From contig NZ_JANQBQ010000001.1 in assembly GCF_024723825.1 (NCBI RefSeq), forward strand, positions 3,162,001 to 3,226,000: DNA of 64,000 nucleotides, written 5' to 3'. The translations under genes were made by a program, and so were the position numbers. Below the pieces are notes generated by a model. The model was not told the DNA's origin. It ran no database searches and was given only the letters and a program-made list of their open reading frames with translations. Of the stretch, positions 16,885-26,512 are shown one piece after another (positions within the stretch are counted from its first letter, which is position 1; every line of letters starts with the position of its first letter). The DNA comes from Romboutsia lituseburensis (GTDB lineage: Bacteria > Bacillota > Clostridia > Peptostreptococcales > Peptostreptococcaceae).

Positions 16885-17790
16885 ATGATTTTTAAAGAGA
16901 TTAATATAGATTCAAAAAAGGAACTAGACCCATATTTTGAAATGGTCGATTATGAAGCATGCGAGTATTGCTTTAGTACTCTTTATATGTGGCAACATGT
17001 ATATAAGACAGGATATTATATAGGTGATGATTTTGCAGTAATAGTTGGTGAATATGAAGGTGATAGTTTTTCTATATTACCATTAGCGACTCGAGAAAAT
17101 TTATCTAAAGTAATCGATTTTGTTATAGATTACTTTAAAAAATCAAATAAAAAGATATATCTAAGAGGAATAACATCAGAGGTAGTAGAACTTTTAAGAG
17201 AAAAATATCCTAATAAATTTGAATATATAGAAGAGCGAGATTTATTTGATTATATATATGATGCAGAAGGTTTAAGATCGTTAGCAGGTAGAAAAAATCA
17301 AAAGAAAAGAAATCATATAAATTATTTTATAAAAGAATATGAGGGAAGATTTGAATATAAGCTTTTAGATAAATCAAACTTTAATGAATGCTTAGATCTA
17401 ATGAAAGAGTGGACTAGCAACAAAGAAGAAAATGATGAATTTGATGAAGGTATGGATGATGAACTTTCAGGAATAAAAAAAATATTTAATGATTTCAAAA
17501 TATTAAAAGATAAAGTTAAAATAGCTGGTATATATATAGATAATAAGTTAGAAGCATTTACTATAGGGGAACTTTTAAATGATAATATGGCTTTAGTACA
17601 CATAGAAAAAGCAAATCCAAATATAAGAGGATTATATCCTTATATAAATCAACAGTTTATTGTTAACGAATTTAAAAATGTAGAGTTTGTAAATAGAGAA
17701 GAAGATTTAGGTATTGAAGGTTTAAGAAAAGCAAAACTTTCATACCATCCGTGTAGATTTGTTGAAAAATACACTGTTAGGGAGGGATAA
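16885..17790 (+). CDS. DUF2156 acyltransferase-fold protein
   Basis: The 301-residue protein belongs to DUF2156, the GNAT-like fold also found at the C-terminus of MprF/LysX lysyltransferases. It lacks membrane helices, so it is a soluble aminoacyl- or acyltransferase of unknown substrate. I place the start at ATG 16885 behind CGGGAGG (16874-16880); an in-frame ATG at 16840 has no ribosome binding site. YEACEYCFSTLYMWQ, GRKNQKKRNHINYF and NREEDLGIEGLRKAKLSYHP are family-typical segments. The next gene starts two bases after its stop, so the two are surely cotranscribed. Confidence 0.85.
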   Translation: MIFKEINIDSKKELDPYFEMVDYEACEYCFSTLYMWQHVYKTGYYIGDDFAVIVGEYEGDSFSILPLATRENLSKVIDFVIDYFKKSNKKIYLRGITSEVVELLREKYPNKFEYIEERDLFDYIYDAEGLRSLAGRKNQKKRNHINYFIKEYEGRFEYKLLDKSNFNECLDLMKEWTSNKEENDEFDEGMDDELSGIKKIFNDFKILKDKVKIAGIYIDNKLEAFTIGELLNDNMALVHIEKANPNIRGLYPYINQQFIVNEFKNVEFVNREEDLGIEGLRKAKLSYHPCRFVEKYTVREG

Positions 17791-17791
17791 T

Positions 17792-18949
17792 ATGAAGATA
17801 AGACACGCTAAAGAAGATGAATTAAATGATATAAAAAATATATGGAATTACTGTTTTAATGACGGCGAAAATTTTGTAGATTATTATTTTAAGAATAAAT
17901 ATAAAAGACATAATACTATTGTAGTTGAGGATGAAGGAGAAGTAGTATCTTCCCTTCAACTTAATCAATATAAAATAAATCTAAATAATAAAATCTATAA
18001 TACTTCTTATGTTGTAGGTGTATCGACACTACCTCAAGTTAGAGGGCGTGGTTATATGAAAAATATAATGAAATTTATGTTAAAAGAATTATATAAAAGA
18101 AATCAATTAGTTTCGATATTAATGCCTATTGATTATAGGTTATACCGAAAATATGGATATGAGCACTGTTACGATCAAATAGAATATAATATAAATATAG
18201 AGGATTTAGGTAACTATAAAATAAATGGTAGATTATATAAGGCAAATCAATTTAATATAAATGAGTTAGTGGATATAAGTAGAAAATTTTTAAAAGATAT
18301 AAACGGAAATGTAGAAAGAGATGAGAAGTTTTATCTAAATTTATTAAATGAAATAAAAAGTGAGAATGGTCATATATATATACATGAAAATAATGGTAGT
18401 GAAGGTTATATAATATATTTTTTAGATGGCGAAACTATGTTTGTTAGGGAAATATATTACAAAAATATGGATTCCTTAAAGTCTATGTTAAAGTTTATCT
18501 ACAACCATAATACTCAATGTAAAAAGGTTAAAATATCAGCTCCTATAAATGATAAAATAAAATTTGTATTAGATAATCCAAGAACGTGTGAAATAAAGGT
18601 TAAACCATTTATGATGGGTAGAATAATAAATTTAAAAGATTATTTAGAGAGTCTGACTATAAAAAATAATGTAGAAGGAAGCTTAAATATATTAGTAAAA
18701 GATAACTATATAGAACAGAATAATGGAGTGTTTAAAATACAAATAAAAAATAATAGACTATTCGTAGAGAAAGTAAATGAAAAATATAACGTTGCATTTA
18801 ATATAAATACACTGACTCAATTAGCTTTTTCATATATTGATATAGATGAATCTATATTATTAAATGATTTAAAAATAAGTAAAAGAGATATAAATTTATT
18901 AAATTGTATATTTAAAAAGAAAAGTAACTATATAAATGAATATGTTTAA
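17792..18949 (+). CDS. Eis-like GNAT acetyltransferase with SCP2 domain
   Basis: This 385-residue protein has an N-terminal GNAT domain with VSTLPQVRGRGYM as the acetyl-CoA loop and YRKYGYEHCYD, a second degenerate GNAT-like region, and a C-terminal sterol-carrier-like domain (about 280-385). That is the Eis architecture, whose members acetylate amines or lysines. The ATG at 17792 follows GGGAGGG; an upstream in-frame TTG at 17759 would lie inside the previous gene. The pairing with a DUF2156 gene suggests linked acyl-transfer functions, but the substrate is unknown. A terminator follows. Confidence 0.85.
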   Translation: MKIRHAKEDELNDIKNIWNYCFNDGENFVDYYFKNKYKRHNTIVVEDEGEVVSSLQLNQYKINLNNKIYNTSYVVGVSTLPQVRGRGYMKNIMKFMLKELYKRNQLVSILMPIDYRLYRKYGYEHCYDQIEYNINIEDLGNYKINGRLYKANQFNINELVDISRKFLKDINGNVERDEKFYLNLLNEIKSENGHIYIHENNGSEGYIIYFLDGETMFVREIYYKNMDSLKSMLKFIYNHNTQCKKVKISAPINDKIKFVLDNPRTCEIKVKPFMMGRIINLKDYLESLTIKNNVEGSLNILVKDNYIEQNNGVFKIQIKNNRLFVEKVNEKYNVAFNINTLTQLAFSYIDIDESILLNDLKISKRDINLLNCIFKKKSNYINEYV

Positions 18950-18954
18950 GAAGA

Positions 18955-18976
18955 GACACCTTTGTGTCTTTTTTTT
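18955..18976 (+). terminator. Intrinsic terminator after the Eis-like gene
   Basis: GACAC (18955-18959) pairs with GTGTC (18964-18968) around CTTT, followed by eight T. Confidence 0.85.
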
Positions 18977-19029
18977 GTTTTAAAAATTAATATATTGATG
19001 ATAATTAAAAATAAAACAAGGAGTTACCA

Positions 19030-20289
19030 ATGAGAAGACCACTTCTAATTACATTCTTAATAATTATGATAATATCATTAATATATACAAATAATAAAAC
19101 ACTTGATTGTAGTTACAATGACAACAAAGTAGAGATAATAGGTACTGTTGAACAGAAAAAAGAAAAGGAAAGGTATGATGAGTATAAAATTTCTGAATTT
19201 TTAGTTAGAGACTATACAAAAAGAAAAAATATTAAAGTTGGAGATGAAATAAATATAAATGGAAAATTTAAATCATTAGGTGAAATGAATGATTTTAAAT
19301 TTAATTATGGAAGATATTTAAAAAGTATAGGTTGCGAAGGTTTAATTTACATAGAAAGCTATAAAATAATAGGAGAAAATATATTTTATAAAAGCTTAGA
19401 TAGATTAAAAGAGTATATAAGAAGCTCAAATAGATATTTATATAAGAAAAATTCTGATTTTATTAACTCATTAGTTTTAGGAGAAAAAGATCAGTTATCA
19501 CAAAATGAAAAAGATATGTTTTCTAGGACTGGAACAAGCCATATAATAGCTATATCTGGACTTCATACAGGGATATTATGTGTATTGATTTCATTTATAA
19601 TAGGAGGGATTAATAAATTTTATAAATTATTAATTCTTATAACAATTATGATTATTTACTGTATTATGATAGGTAGTTCACCATCTATACTTAGAGCTAT
19701 ATTTTTTATAATGATATTATATATAGCTATTTTTACAGATAGGAAGAGGGATGGTATAAGTACATTATCTTTAATAGGGATTATTTTACTGATAAATAAC
19801 CCATATATTTTATATAATATAAGTTTTCAATTGTCTTTTCTTGCAACATTGTCTATAATATATTTCTATGGTTATATAAATAATAGGCTAAAAATAAGTG
19901 TTATATCATTAACTTTAGCTTCAAATATTTTAACGTTGCCAATAATATATTATAATTTTAATGGAATACCAATAATATCTATTATTAGTAATATAATAAT
20001 AGTACCATTTATAGGTGTTATAATATATATAAGTATTTTAAGTGTTTTTTTATTTAGAGTAAATATAACTATATCTAAATGTATAGCGTATTTTAATTGT
20101 ATAATAATAAATGCTATATACTTTTTATTATGCAATTTAAGTGAATTAGATTTTGCGTATATAGAAATAGAAAATCCAAGTAAATTTTATGTAATAATTT
20201 ACTATACAATAGTATTTTCATATATGATTTATAAAGAATTAAAGGTTATGAAGGAGCAGACAAATGAATTACAAGGATATTATAAATAA
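19030..20289 (+). CDS. comEC: ComEC/Rec2-type DNA channel without the metallo-beta-lactamase domain
   Basis: ComEC forms the membrane channel that imports single-stranded DNA. The ATG at 19030 follows AAGGAG. The 419-residue protein has one N-terminal helix, an OB-like domain (about residues 30-125, with GTVEQKKEKERYDEYK), and the multi-helix competence domain (about 140-405) with SHIIAISGLHTGIL and SSPSILRAIFF. Full-length Firmicutes ComEC is around 700-800 residues with a C-terminal metallo-beta-lactamase domain; this one stops after the membrane part. A free-standing domain of that type lies 2.3 kb upstream on the other strand. Its end overlaps the holA start by 26 bases. Confidence 0.88.
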   Translation: MRRPLLITFLIIMIISLIYTNNKTLDCSYNDNKVEIIGTVEQKKEKERYDEYKISEFLVRDYTKRKNIKVGDEININGKFKSLGEMNDFKFNYGRYLKSIGCEGLIYIESYKIIGENIFYKSLDRLKEYIRSSNRYLYKKNSDFINSLVLGEKDQLSQNEKDMFSRTGTSHIIAISGLHTGILCVLISFIIGGINKFYKLLILITIMIIYCIMIGSSPSILRAIFFIMILYIAIFTDRKRDGISTLSLIGIILLINNPYILYNISFQLSFLATLSIIYFYGYINNRLKISVISLTLASNILTLPIIYYNFNGIPIISIISNIIIVPFIGVIIYISILSVFLFRVNITISKCIAYFNCIIINAIYFLLCNLSELDFAYIEIENPSKFYVIIYYTIVFSYMIYKELKVMKEQTNELQGYYK

Positions 20290-21307
20290 TCTTAAAAATA
20301 GAAATTTTGAAAAGGCATATCTCTTTTATGGAAGAGAATATTATTTAATTGAAAATGCTATAAAGGTATTTAAGGAAAGTCTAAGTGAAAGTATGATTGA
20401 TTTTAACCTAGATATGATAGATGGCAAGGAAACTATGCTAGACCAACTTATAAGCTCTATAGAAACTCTTCCTTTTATGGATGATAGAAAGATAGTAATA
20501 GTAAAGGATTTTGAACTATTAAAAGGAAAAAAGAAAAACTTTACTGATAGTGATGAAAAGTATCTGATAGAACATTTAAATAATATTCCTGATAGTACTG
20601 TATTAGTTTTTGTAGTATATGGAGATGTAGATAAAAGGAAAGCATTAGTAAAGAAAATCGATAAAAATGGAATAGTTTTTAACTGTGATAAATTATCAGA
20701 TATGGATTTGTTTAAGTGGGTTAAAAAGAAGTTTGAGGTAAATAGTGCAGTTATAGACAATCCACAGATAATGTATTTTATAGAACAAGAAGGATATAGA
20801 GATAAAAGTAGTGAAAAAACTTTATCAGATTTAGAAAATGAAATAAATAAAATTAGCTCATTCATAGGAAAAGGAAATAAAGTAAGTAATGAAGTTATAG
20901 ACAAGCTTTCTCAAAAAAAGGTAGAAAATGATATATTTAAGCTGATTGATTATATAGGTGAAAAAAATTCTTCTAATGCTATGAGAATTTTAAATGATAT
21001 GATTTATGAAGGTGAATCTGTCCTAGGCATATTTGCTATGATAGCAAGACAGTTTAAAGTAGTAGTACAAGTTAGACAACTTCAAATAGAAGGGTATACA
21101 TCCAAGGTTATTGCAGAAAAATTAAAAATTCATCCGTTTGTAGCGGGAAAAGCATTAAAACAGGCTAACAACTTCTCAGATGAAGTAATAATTGATATGT
21201 TAAATTATATATTAGAAAGTGATTATAAGATAAAAAATGGATTAGTTAGAGATACTTTAGCTATAGAGATATTAGTAAGTAAATATTGTCAAAGAAATAT
21301 AAGTTAA
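20264..21307 (+). CDS. holA: DNA polymerase III subunit delta
   Basis: HolA is the clamp-loader delta subunit that opens the sliding clamp. The 347-residue protein begins at ATG 20264 inside the end of comEC, behind AAGGAG (20251-20256), so the two genes are translationally coupled. YLFYGREYYLIENAI at the N-terminus and DDRKIVIVKDFELLKG are family segments; length is normal. The comEC-holA-rpsT order is conserved in Firmicutes and supports the call despite the weak sequence conservation of delta subunits. Confidence 0.93.
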   Translation: MNYKDIINNLKNRNFEKAYLFYGREYYLIENAIKVFKESLSESMIDFNLDMIDGKETMLDQLISSIETLPFMDDRKIVIVKDFELLKGKKKNFTDSDEKYLIEHLNNIPDSTVLVFVVYGDVDKRKALVKKIDKNGIVFNCDKLSDMDLFKWVKKKFEVNSAVIDNPQIMYFIEQEGYRDKSSEKTLSDLENEINKISSFIGKGNKVSNEVIDKLSQKKVENDIFKLIDYIGEKNSSNAMRILNDMIYEGESVLGIFAMIARQFKVVVQVRQLQIEGYTSKVIAEKLKIHPFVAGKALKQANNFSDEVIIDMLNYILESDYKIKNGLVRDTLAIEILVSKYCQRNIS

Positions 21308-21341
21308 AAGCCTTAGGTAGAAAAATCTATCTAAGGCTTTT
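21306..21341 (+). terminator. Intrinsic terminator after holA
   Basis: GCCTTAGGTAGA (21310-21321) pairs with TCTATCTAAGGC (21326-21337) and is followed by TTTT, with a matching A-run upstream. It overlaps the holA stop codon. Confidence 0.9.
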
Positions 21342-21376
21342 GTTATGTTATGTTTTACATTTGAGAAATAATAAAG

Positions 21377-21406
21377 TAAAAAACCCTTGATTAAGAATCA
21401 AGGGTT
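21377..21406 (-). terminator. Intrinsic terminator of rpsT (minus strand)
   Basis: AACCCTTGATT (21382-21392) pairs with AATCAAGGGTT (21396-21406). The flanking A-run on the plus strand is a T-run on the minus strand. Confidence 0.88.
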
Positions 21407-21431
21407 AATATCTATAAGCTTAAACGGGTAA

Positions 21432-21698
21432 TTAAGCGTTCATTCCGTTTAACTTTTGAGCTAATTTAGCAACTTTTCTAGCTGCAGCATTCTTGTGTAT
21501 AGTTCCTTTAGAAGCAACTTGTTGTAATTTCTTTTGAGCAAATTGGAACTTAGCAACAGCTTCTTCTCTGTTTCCTGCAGTAACAGCTTCTTCGAATCTT
21601 CTTATTGCAGTTTTAACTTGAGATTTTCTAGCTCTATTTAAAGCAGTTTTCTTTTCGATAACTCTTATTCTTTTCTTAGCTGATTTTATGTTTGCCAC
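21432..21698 (-). CDS. rpsT: 30S ribosomal protein S20
   Basis: S20 binds 16S rRNA early in small-subunit assembly. The protein begins ANIKSAKKRIRVIEKK, the standard S20 N-terminus. I choose the GTG at 21696-21698 (88 residues) because AGGGGGTGA lies eight bases upstream; an earlier GTG at 21707 would overlap that ribosome binding site. It is on the minus strand between holA and gpr, as in many clostridia and bacilli, and has its own terminator. Confidence 0.97.
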   Translation of the reverse strand: MANIKSAKKRIRVIEKKTALNRARKSQVKTAIRRFEEAVTAGNREEAVAKFQFAQKKLQQVASKGTIHKNAAARKVAKLAQKLNGMNA

Positions 21699-21968
21699 CG
21701 TGTTCACCCCCTCGTGTGCGTTTTTATTATATTCATCGTCAACATATTAGATTTTAACAGAAATAAATCTAAAAATCAAGGATAATTATTTATAAGTTTT
21801 TATATAATATCTTTTTGTTTTGACTTTTTAGATTATAACCTATATAAAAATAATTTACAACATCCAAATTAAATATTCAAAGATTTATTAAATTATATTT
21901 TTTGTTATAAAATACTAAAATTTGTTAACACTTATAAGTAGCATTTAAATTGTACTTGGAGGTTTGAT

Positions 21969-22925
21969 ATGATTAGTATAAGAACGGATTTAGCTTTAGA
22001 AGCTAGAGAAATGTGTGAAGATGAACATTCATCAAAAGAAATACCTGGAGTGAAATTAGATAAAAAAGAATTAGAAAATTGTACAGTAACAAAAGTTGAA
22101 GTTATAGATGAACAAGGATCTCAAATAATGAACAAGGGTATAGGTAAGTACATAACACTAGAAAGTAACTTAATGAAATTTGATGATGATGAATCAAGAG
22201 AAGAAATAATAGAGTACTTAAAAGAAGAACTAATTGAAATTTTAGGACAAGATAAAACTAAAAAAACTTTAGTCATAGGATTAGGTAACTGGAATATAAC
22301 ATCAGATGCACTTGGTCCAAAAGCAGTATCTAAGACATTAGTTACTAGACATATTTTTAAAAATTATAATAAAGATTATGATGATGATTTTACAGAAGTT
22401 GCAGGGCTTAGCCCAGGAGTTATGGGACTTACAGGTATAGAAACTAGTGAAATTGTTAAATCAATAGTAGATAAGATAAAACCTGATAGAGTAATAGCAA
22501 TAGATGCTTTAGCATCTAGAAAGATGGAAAGGGTAAATACTACTATACAAATATCAACTGCAGGTATAGCACCTGGAGGTGGAGTTGGAAATAAAAGAAA
22601 AGCATTGAATAAGGAATACTTAGGGGTAGATGTAATAGCAATAGGTGTTCCTACTGTTGTAGACGCAGCCACATTAACTAGCGATGTTCTAGATTTAGCG
22701 ATAGATAATCTAATGACTCAATCAGAAGGAGTAGAAGACTTTTATAAAATGTTAAAGCAATTAAAAGAAGAAGAAAAATATCAGCTAATAAAAGATTCAC
22801 TAGATCCATACGATAAAAATTTAATTGTTACACCAAAGGACATAGATGAAACAATTGAGAATTTATCAATAATAATAAGCGAAGGATTAAATAGGTCTCT
22901 TCATCCAGGTAGAATCACCAAATAA
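21969..22925 (+). CDS. gpr: Germination protease GPR
   Basis: GPR degrades the small acid-soluble proteins that coat spore DNA, at germination. The 318-residue protein starts at ATG 21969 behind TTGGAGG. It has the N-terminal RTDLALEAREMCE segment and GLGNWNITSDALGP, VRGS-like DALASRK and GGGVGNKRKALN motifs of the family. It is made as a zymogen in the forespore under sigma-G in related species; I could not assign a sigma-G promoter with confidence. spoIIP follows after 12 bases, so the pair may be cotranscribed. Confidence 0.96.
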   Translation: MISIRTDLALEAREMCEDEHSSKEIPGVKLDKKELENCTVTKVEVIDEQGSQIMNKGIGKYITLESNLMKFDDDESREEIIEYLKEELIEILGQDKTKKTLVIGLGNWNITSDALGPKAVSKTLVTRHIFKNYNKDYDDDFTEVAGLSPGVMGLTGIETSEIVKSIVDKIKPDRVIAIDALASRKMERVNTTIQISTAGIAPGGGVGNKRKALNKEYLGVDVIAIGVPTVVDAATLTSDVLDLAIDNLMTQSEGVEDFYKMLKQLKEEEKYQLIKDSLDPYDKNLIVTPKDIDETIENLSIIISEGLNRSLHPGRITK

Positions 22926-22937
22926 GGAGGAGAAAGT

Positions 22938-23900
22938 ATGTTAAAAAAGCGCATTAAGACATTGGTTATGTCATGTGTGTTAGTTTGTATTTTACCTATA
23001 ACTTCTATAGCTATGGATAAGGATGAATTTCTAAAATTCTTAGTTAACTCATCATACCCAGAAAGTAAAGAAGAAAGTGGGATAAAAGAATATAAAGAAA
23101 ATGCAAATACTCAAAAATATGAAAAAGATTATATGAAATTTCATGTAGGTGAAGAAAATATACCTACAATAAATAATGAAAATCAAAAAGAAGAAACTAC
23201 AAATAATGCAGATAATGCAAACAGCTCAATTGCAGCAAATAGCTCAAAATATATAAATGATGTAAGAGTGACTAAAGATCAGCCTAGAATACTTTTATAT
23301 CATACTCATACAGGAGAAACATATTCGAATTCCCCAGGAGGTAATTATCATTCACAAGATAAGCCTAATTCAGTATTAGAAATAGGTACTATGCTTACAG
23401 ATGAATTAACAAAAAGAGGATGGGGCGTAGTACATAGTTCTAAGTATCATGACTATCCATCATTTAATGGAGCATATATGAGTAGTAGACAAACATTAGA
23501 TGCTTTAATGCCTAAATATCCAAGTGTAGATATAGCAATAGATTTGCATAGGGATGGACGAGACTTAACGGATTCAGTAGCTATGAAAAATGAACATGAA
23601 AGAGCAACATCTACCTATAAAGGAGAAAGTGTAGCTAAGTTTTTATTTGTAGTTGGAATGAAAAATGAAAATGTAAGTCATGTACAGGGATTAGCAAATG
23701 ATATAACATCATATGCAATGAAGAAATATCCAGAATTAGTTTTACCTGTTGTAAAAAAACCATATGGTAAATTTAATCAATCAGTAGCACCTAACCATCT
23801 GCTTATAGAAGTAGGAAGTAATGGTACTACGATTCAAGAAGCTCAAGCTAGTGTTAAATATATAGCAGATGTTTTAGACGGATATTTTAAAACAAAGTAA
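22938..23900 (+). CDS. spoIIP: Stage II sporulation protein P (peptidoglycan hydrolase)
   Basis: SpoIIP is an amidase and endopeptidase that works with SpoIID and SpoIIM during engulfment of the forespore. The 320-residue protein starts at ATG 22938 behind AAGGAGGAG. It has an N-terminal signal or anchor (about residues 8-26), a low-complexity Asn/Ser linker, and the catalytic domain with LLYHTHTGETYSNS, AIDLHRDGRD and LLIEVGSNG, which carry the zinc ligands. Its position after gpr is conserved. It is in frame and complete. Confidence 0.96.
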   Translation: MLKKRIKTLVMSCVLVCILPITSIAMDKDEFLKFLVNSSYPESKEESGIKEYKENANTQKYEKDYMKFHVGEENIPTINNENQKEETTNNADNANSSIAANSSKYINDVRVTKDQPRILLYHTHTGETYSNSPGGNYHSQDKPNSVLEIGTMLTDELTKRGWGVVHSSKYHDYPSFNGAYMSSRQTLDALMPKYPSVDIAIDLHRDGRDLTDSVAMKNEHERATSTYKGESVAKFLFVVGMKNENVSHVQGLANDITSYAMKKYPELVLPVVKKPYGKFNQSVAPNHLLIEVGSNGTTIQEAQASVKYIADVLDGYFKTK

Positions 23901-23924
23901 ATACAGTACTAATAGGAGAAACTC

Positions 23925-24185
23925 ATGAGTAGATTAGAAAAAACTGTACAAAAAAAAAATAAACGGAAAAAATGGAGATTTATAACCAAAGTACTATTTA
24001 TTTTGTTAATGAGCATAAATTTATGTATTTGTATAATTATAGTTGATCAAAATGCAAAAGCTATGCTAGGAGAAGATGTCTACCAAATAGAGCCTATTAT
24101 AAAAGAAATGAGATCATTTATAGAAGACAAAGTGGGATATCTAGATAATATTACCAAAGAATTAATGTCTCAGATAAACAAATAA
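23925..24185 (+). CDS. Small membrane protein downstream of spoIIP
   Basis: I do not recognise a family for this 86-residue protein. It has a very basic N-terminus (KKKNKRKKWRF would be cytoplasmic), a single membrane helix (about residues 22-43, VLFILLMSINLCICIIIV), and an acidic extracytoplasmic helix. ATG 23925 follows TAGGAG. It lies 25 bases after spoIIP and before a terminator, so it is probably cotranscribed with spoIIP and may be made in sporulation. Confidence 0.75.
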   Translation: MSRLEKTVQKKNKRKKWRFITKVLFILLMSINLCICIIIVDQNAKAMLGEDVYQIEPIIKEMRSFIEDKVGYLDNITKELMSQINK

Positions 24186-24191
24186 TATTAA

Positions 24192-24227
24192 AAATAAGAC
24201 TTATTAAAAAGATAAGTCTTATTTTTT
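24192..24227 (+). terminator. Intrinsic terminator after the gpr-spoIIP group
   Basis: AAATAAGACTTAT (24192-24204) pairs with ATAAGTCTTATTT (24212-24224), followed by T. Confidence 0.9.
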
Positions 24228-24300
24228 GTCCATGTTATTTACATAAAAGAGGATATATTATAAAATAAAAGTTATGATAATAATAAAGGAGGAATTTAGG

Positions 24301-26106
24301 GTGGACAGCAAACAAAGCAGAACTAGGAATTTTAGTATAATAGCGCATATAGATCACGGTAAGTCTACCTTAGCGGATAGATTAATACAAAAAACAGGAC
24401 TTGTTAGTGATAGAGACATGAAAGCTCAATTATTAGATAATATGGATCTTGAGAGAGAAAGAGGAATCACTATTAAGCTTCAAAATATAAGATTAGTTTA
24501 TAATGCTAAGGATGGAAATGAATATTACTTAAACCTTATAGATACGCCAGGTCACGTAGATTTTACATATGAGGTATCAAGAAGTTTAGCAGCATGTGAA
24601 GGTGCTTTATTAGTAGTAGATGCAGCGCAAGGTGTTGAAGCACAAACTTTAGCGAATGTTTATTTAGCATTAGATCAAGATTTAGAAATATTACCAGTTA
24701 TAAATAAAATAGACCTTCCAAGTGCTAGACCTGATGAAATAAAAACAGAAATAGAAGATATAATAGGTATTGATGCAAGTGAAGCACCTCTTGTATCTGC
24801 TAAAAGCGGCTTAAATATAGAAGATGTATTAGAAACGATAGTTAAGAAAGTTCCTGCCCCACAAGGTGATAAGGAAGCTCCATTAAAGGCTCTAATATTT
24901 GATTCTTATTACGATGCATATAAAGGTGTTGTAGCTTATGTTAGAGTGTTTGAAGGTACTGTTAAAAAAGGTATGACAATAAAAATGATGAATACTAACA
25001 AAAAGTTCGAAGTAACTGAAGTTGGTGTTATGGCCCCAGGTCAAACTGAGCTTGATGGACTTTATGCTGGTGATGTTGGATACATAGCAGCGAGTATAAA
25101 GGATATAAGAAGTTGTCAAGTTGGAGATACAATAACGGATGCAGATAATCCAACAGAAATACCTATGCCAGGATACAAAAAGGCTACACCAATGGTTTAT
25201 TGTGGTATATACCCAGGCGAAGGTGAAAAATATGAAAATGTAAGAGACGCGCTTGAAAAATTACAGGTAAATGATGCAGCTCTTGAGTTTGAAGCAGAAA
25301 CATCAGCAGCATTAGGATTTGGATTTAGATGTGGATTCTTAGGTTTACTTCATATGGAAATAATTCAAGAAAGATTAGAAAGAGAGTTTAATCTTGATAT
25401 TATAACAACTGCACCATCTGTTATATATAAAGTTACAAAGACTGATGGAGAACTTGTAATGATACAAAATCCTGCAAACTTGCCAGAGGTATCTGAAATA
25501 AAACAAATAGAAGAGCCTATAGTTAAAGGAGATATAATAGTTCCTAAGGATTATGTAGGTATAGTTATGGAGCTTTGCCAAGAAAGACGTGGAAACATGA
25601 TAAACATGGAGTACATAGATGAAAAAAGAGTTATGCTTCACTATGATTTACCACTGAATGAAGTTGTTTATGACTTCTTTGATGCATTAAAATCAAGAAC
25701 TAGAGGGTATGGTTCTCTAGATTATGAAATGAAAGGATATGTTCCTTCAACTCTTGTGAAGCTTGATATATTAATAAATAAAGAACAGGTAGATGCACTT
25801 AGCTTTATAGTACATGAAACTAGAGCATATCCTAGAGGAAAATCAATGTGCGAGAAGTTAAAGAATGAGATACCAAGACATCAATTCCCTGTGCCAATAC
25901 AAGCTGCTGTTGGTAATAAGGTAGTGGCTAGAGAAACTATAAGTGCACTTAGAAAAGACGTTCTTGCTAAGTGTTATGGTGGAGATATATCTCGTAAGAA
26001 GAAACTTCTTGAAAAGCAAAAAGAAGGTAAAAAACGTATGAGACAAGTTGGATCTGTAGAAGTTCCTCAAAAGGCGTTTATGTCGGTATTAAAATTAGAT
26101 GAATAA
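24301..26106 (+). CDS. lepA: Elongation factor 4 (LepA)
   Basis: LepA is a ribosomal GTPase that affects initiation and back-translocation. I choose the GTG at 24301 (601 residues) because AAAGGAGG at 24286-24293 directly precedes it; an in-frame ATG at 24274 would lie upstream of that site. The G domain has [22 protein letters not shown] and NKIDLP. The C-terminal LepA-specific domain with [13 protein letters not shown] is intact and the protein ends [14 protein letters not shown] as usual. A terminator follows. Confidence 0.97.
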   Translation: MDSKQSRTRNFSIIAHIDHGKSTLADRLIQKTGLVSDRDMKAQLLDNMDLERERGITIKLQNIRLVYNAKDGNEYYLNLIDTPGHVDFTYEVSRSLAACEGALLVVDAAQGVEAQTLANVYLALDQDLEILPVINKIDLPSARPDEIKTEIEDIIGIDASEAPLVSAKSGLNIEDVLETIVKKVPAPQGDKEAPLKALIFDSYYDAYKGVVAYVRVFEGTVKKGMTIKMMNTNKKFEVTEVGVMAPGQTELDGLYAGDVGYIAASIKDIRSCQVGDTITDADNPTEIPMPGYKKATPMVYCGIYPGEGEKYENVRDALEKLQVNDAALEFEAETSAALGFGFRCGFLGLLHMEIIQERLEREFNLDIITTAPSVIYKVTKTDGELVMIQNPANLPEVSEIKQIEEPIVKGDIIVPKDYVGIVMELCQERRGNMINMEYIDEKRVMLHYDLPLNEVVYDFFDALKSRTRGYGSLDYEMKGYVPSTLVKLDILINKEQVDALSFIVHETRAYPRGKSMCEKLKNEIPRHQFPVPIQAAVGNKVVARETISALRKDVLAKCYGGDISRKKKLLEKQKEGKKRMRQVGSVEVPQKAFMSVLKLDE

Positions 26107-26135
26107 TTTATTAAAAATTAATAAATTTTATTTTA

Positions 26136-26166
26136 GCTCATAGAATTAAATTCTATGAGCTTTTTT
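26136..26166 (+). terminator. Intrinsic terminator after lepA
   Basis: GCTCATAGAA (26136-26145) pairs with TTCTATGAGC (26151-26160), followed by TTTTTT. Confidence 0.92.
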
Positions 26167-26512
26167 AGATTTAAGATAATTATTATACTTAAAAATTTGT
26201 GGTTAAATTTTAGATTTAAGTAAAATTTATGTTAACTAGATAATAAAATATATTGATTATATAGGTAAAATCTACTATTAAAAATATAATTTATATAATT
26301 CCAATTAGTTAACTTACTCTTAACACTGAAAATTTAAGTTTCATGCTATAGTCAAAATATGGAAAATTATTTAGGATAGATATCTATTAAAACATTTTAT
26401 ACATAATTTTCATGAAAAATGTCATTTTTAATAAATACATAAAACTTGGGAATAATAAATATCAAATAAATACAAAATTGTATGCATTTATACAGTAGTA
26501 AGGAGGAAATAT
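26167..26512 (+). other. Long upstream region of the amino acid permease
   Basis: These 346 bases hold no supported gene. They contain a perfect 12-base palindrome TTTTCATGAAAA (26407-26418), which resembles but does not match a CodY box, and a near-palindrome around TACAAAATTGTA (about 26481-26492) next to TGTATGCATTTATACA. The length suggests regulation of the permease. I see no T-box or other riboswitch architecture. Confidence 0.4.

Noticed and set aside
20341-20904. A 187-codon open frame on the minus strand inside holA
   Set aside because: It is antisense to a conserved gene, has low-complexity Ser/Ile/Leu composition that mirrors the AT-rich plus strand, and has no domain.
26407-26418. 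CodY box before the amino acid permease
   Set aside because: TTTTCATGAAAA is a perfect palindrome but has one more central base than the CodY consensus, so I kept it only as an unassigned operator candidate.
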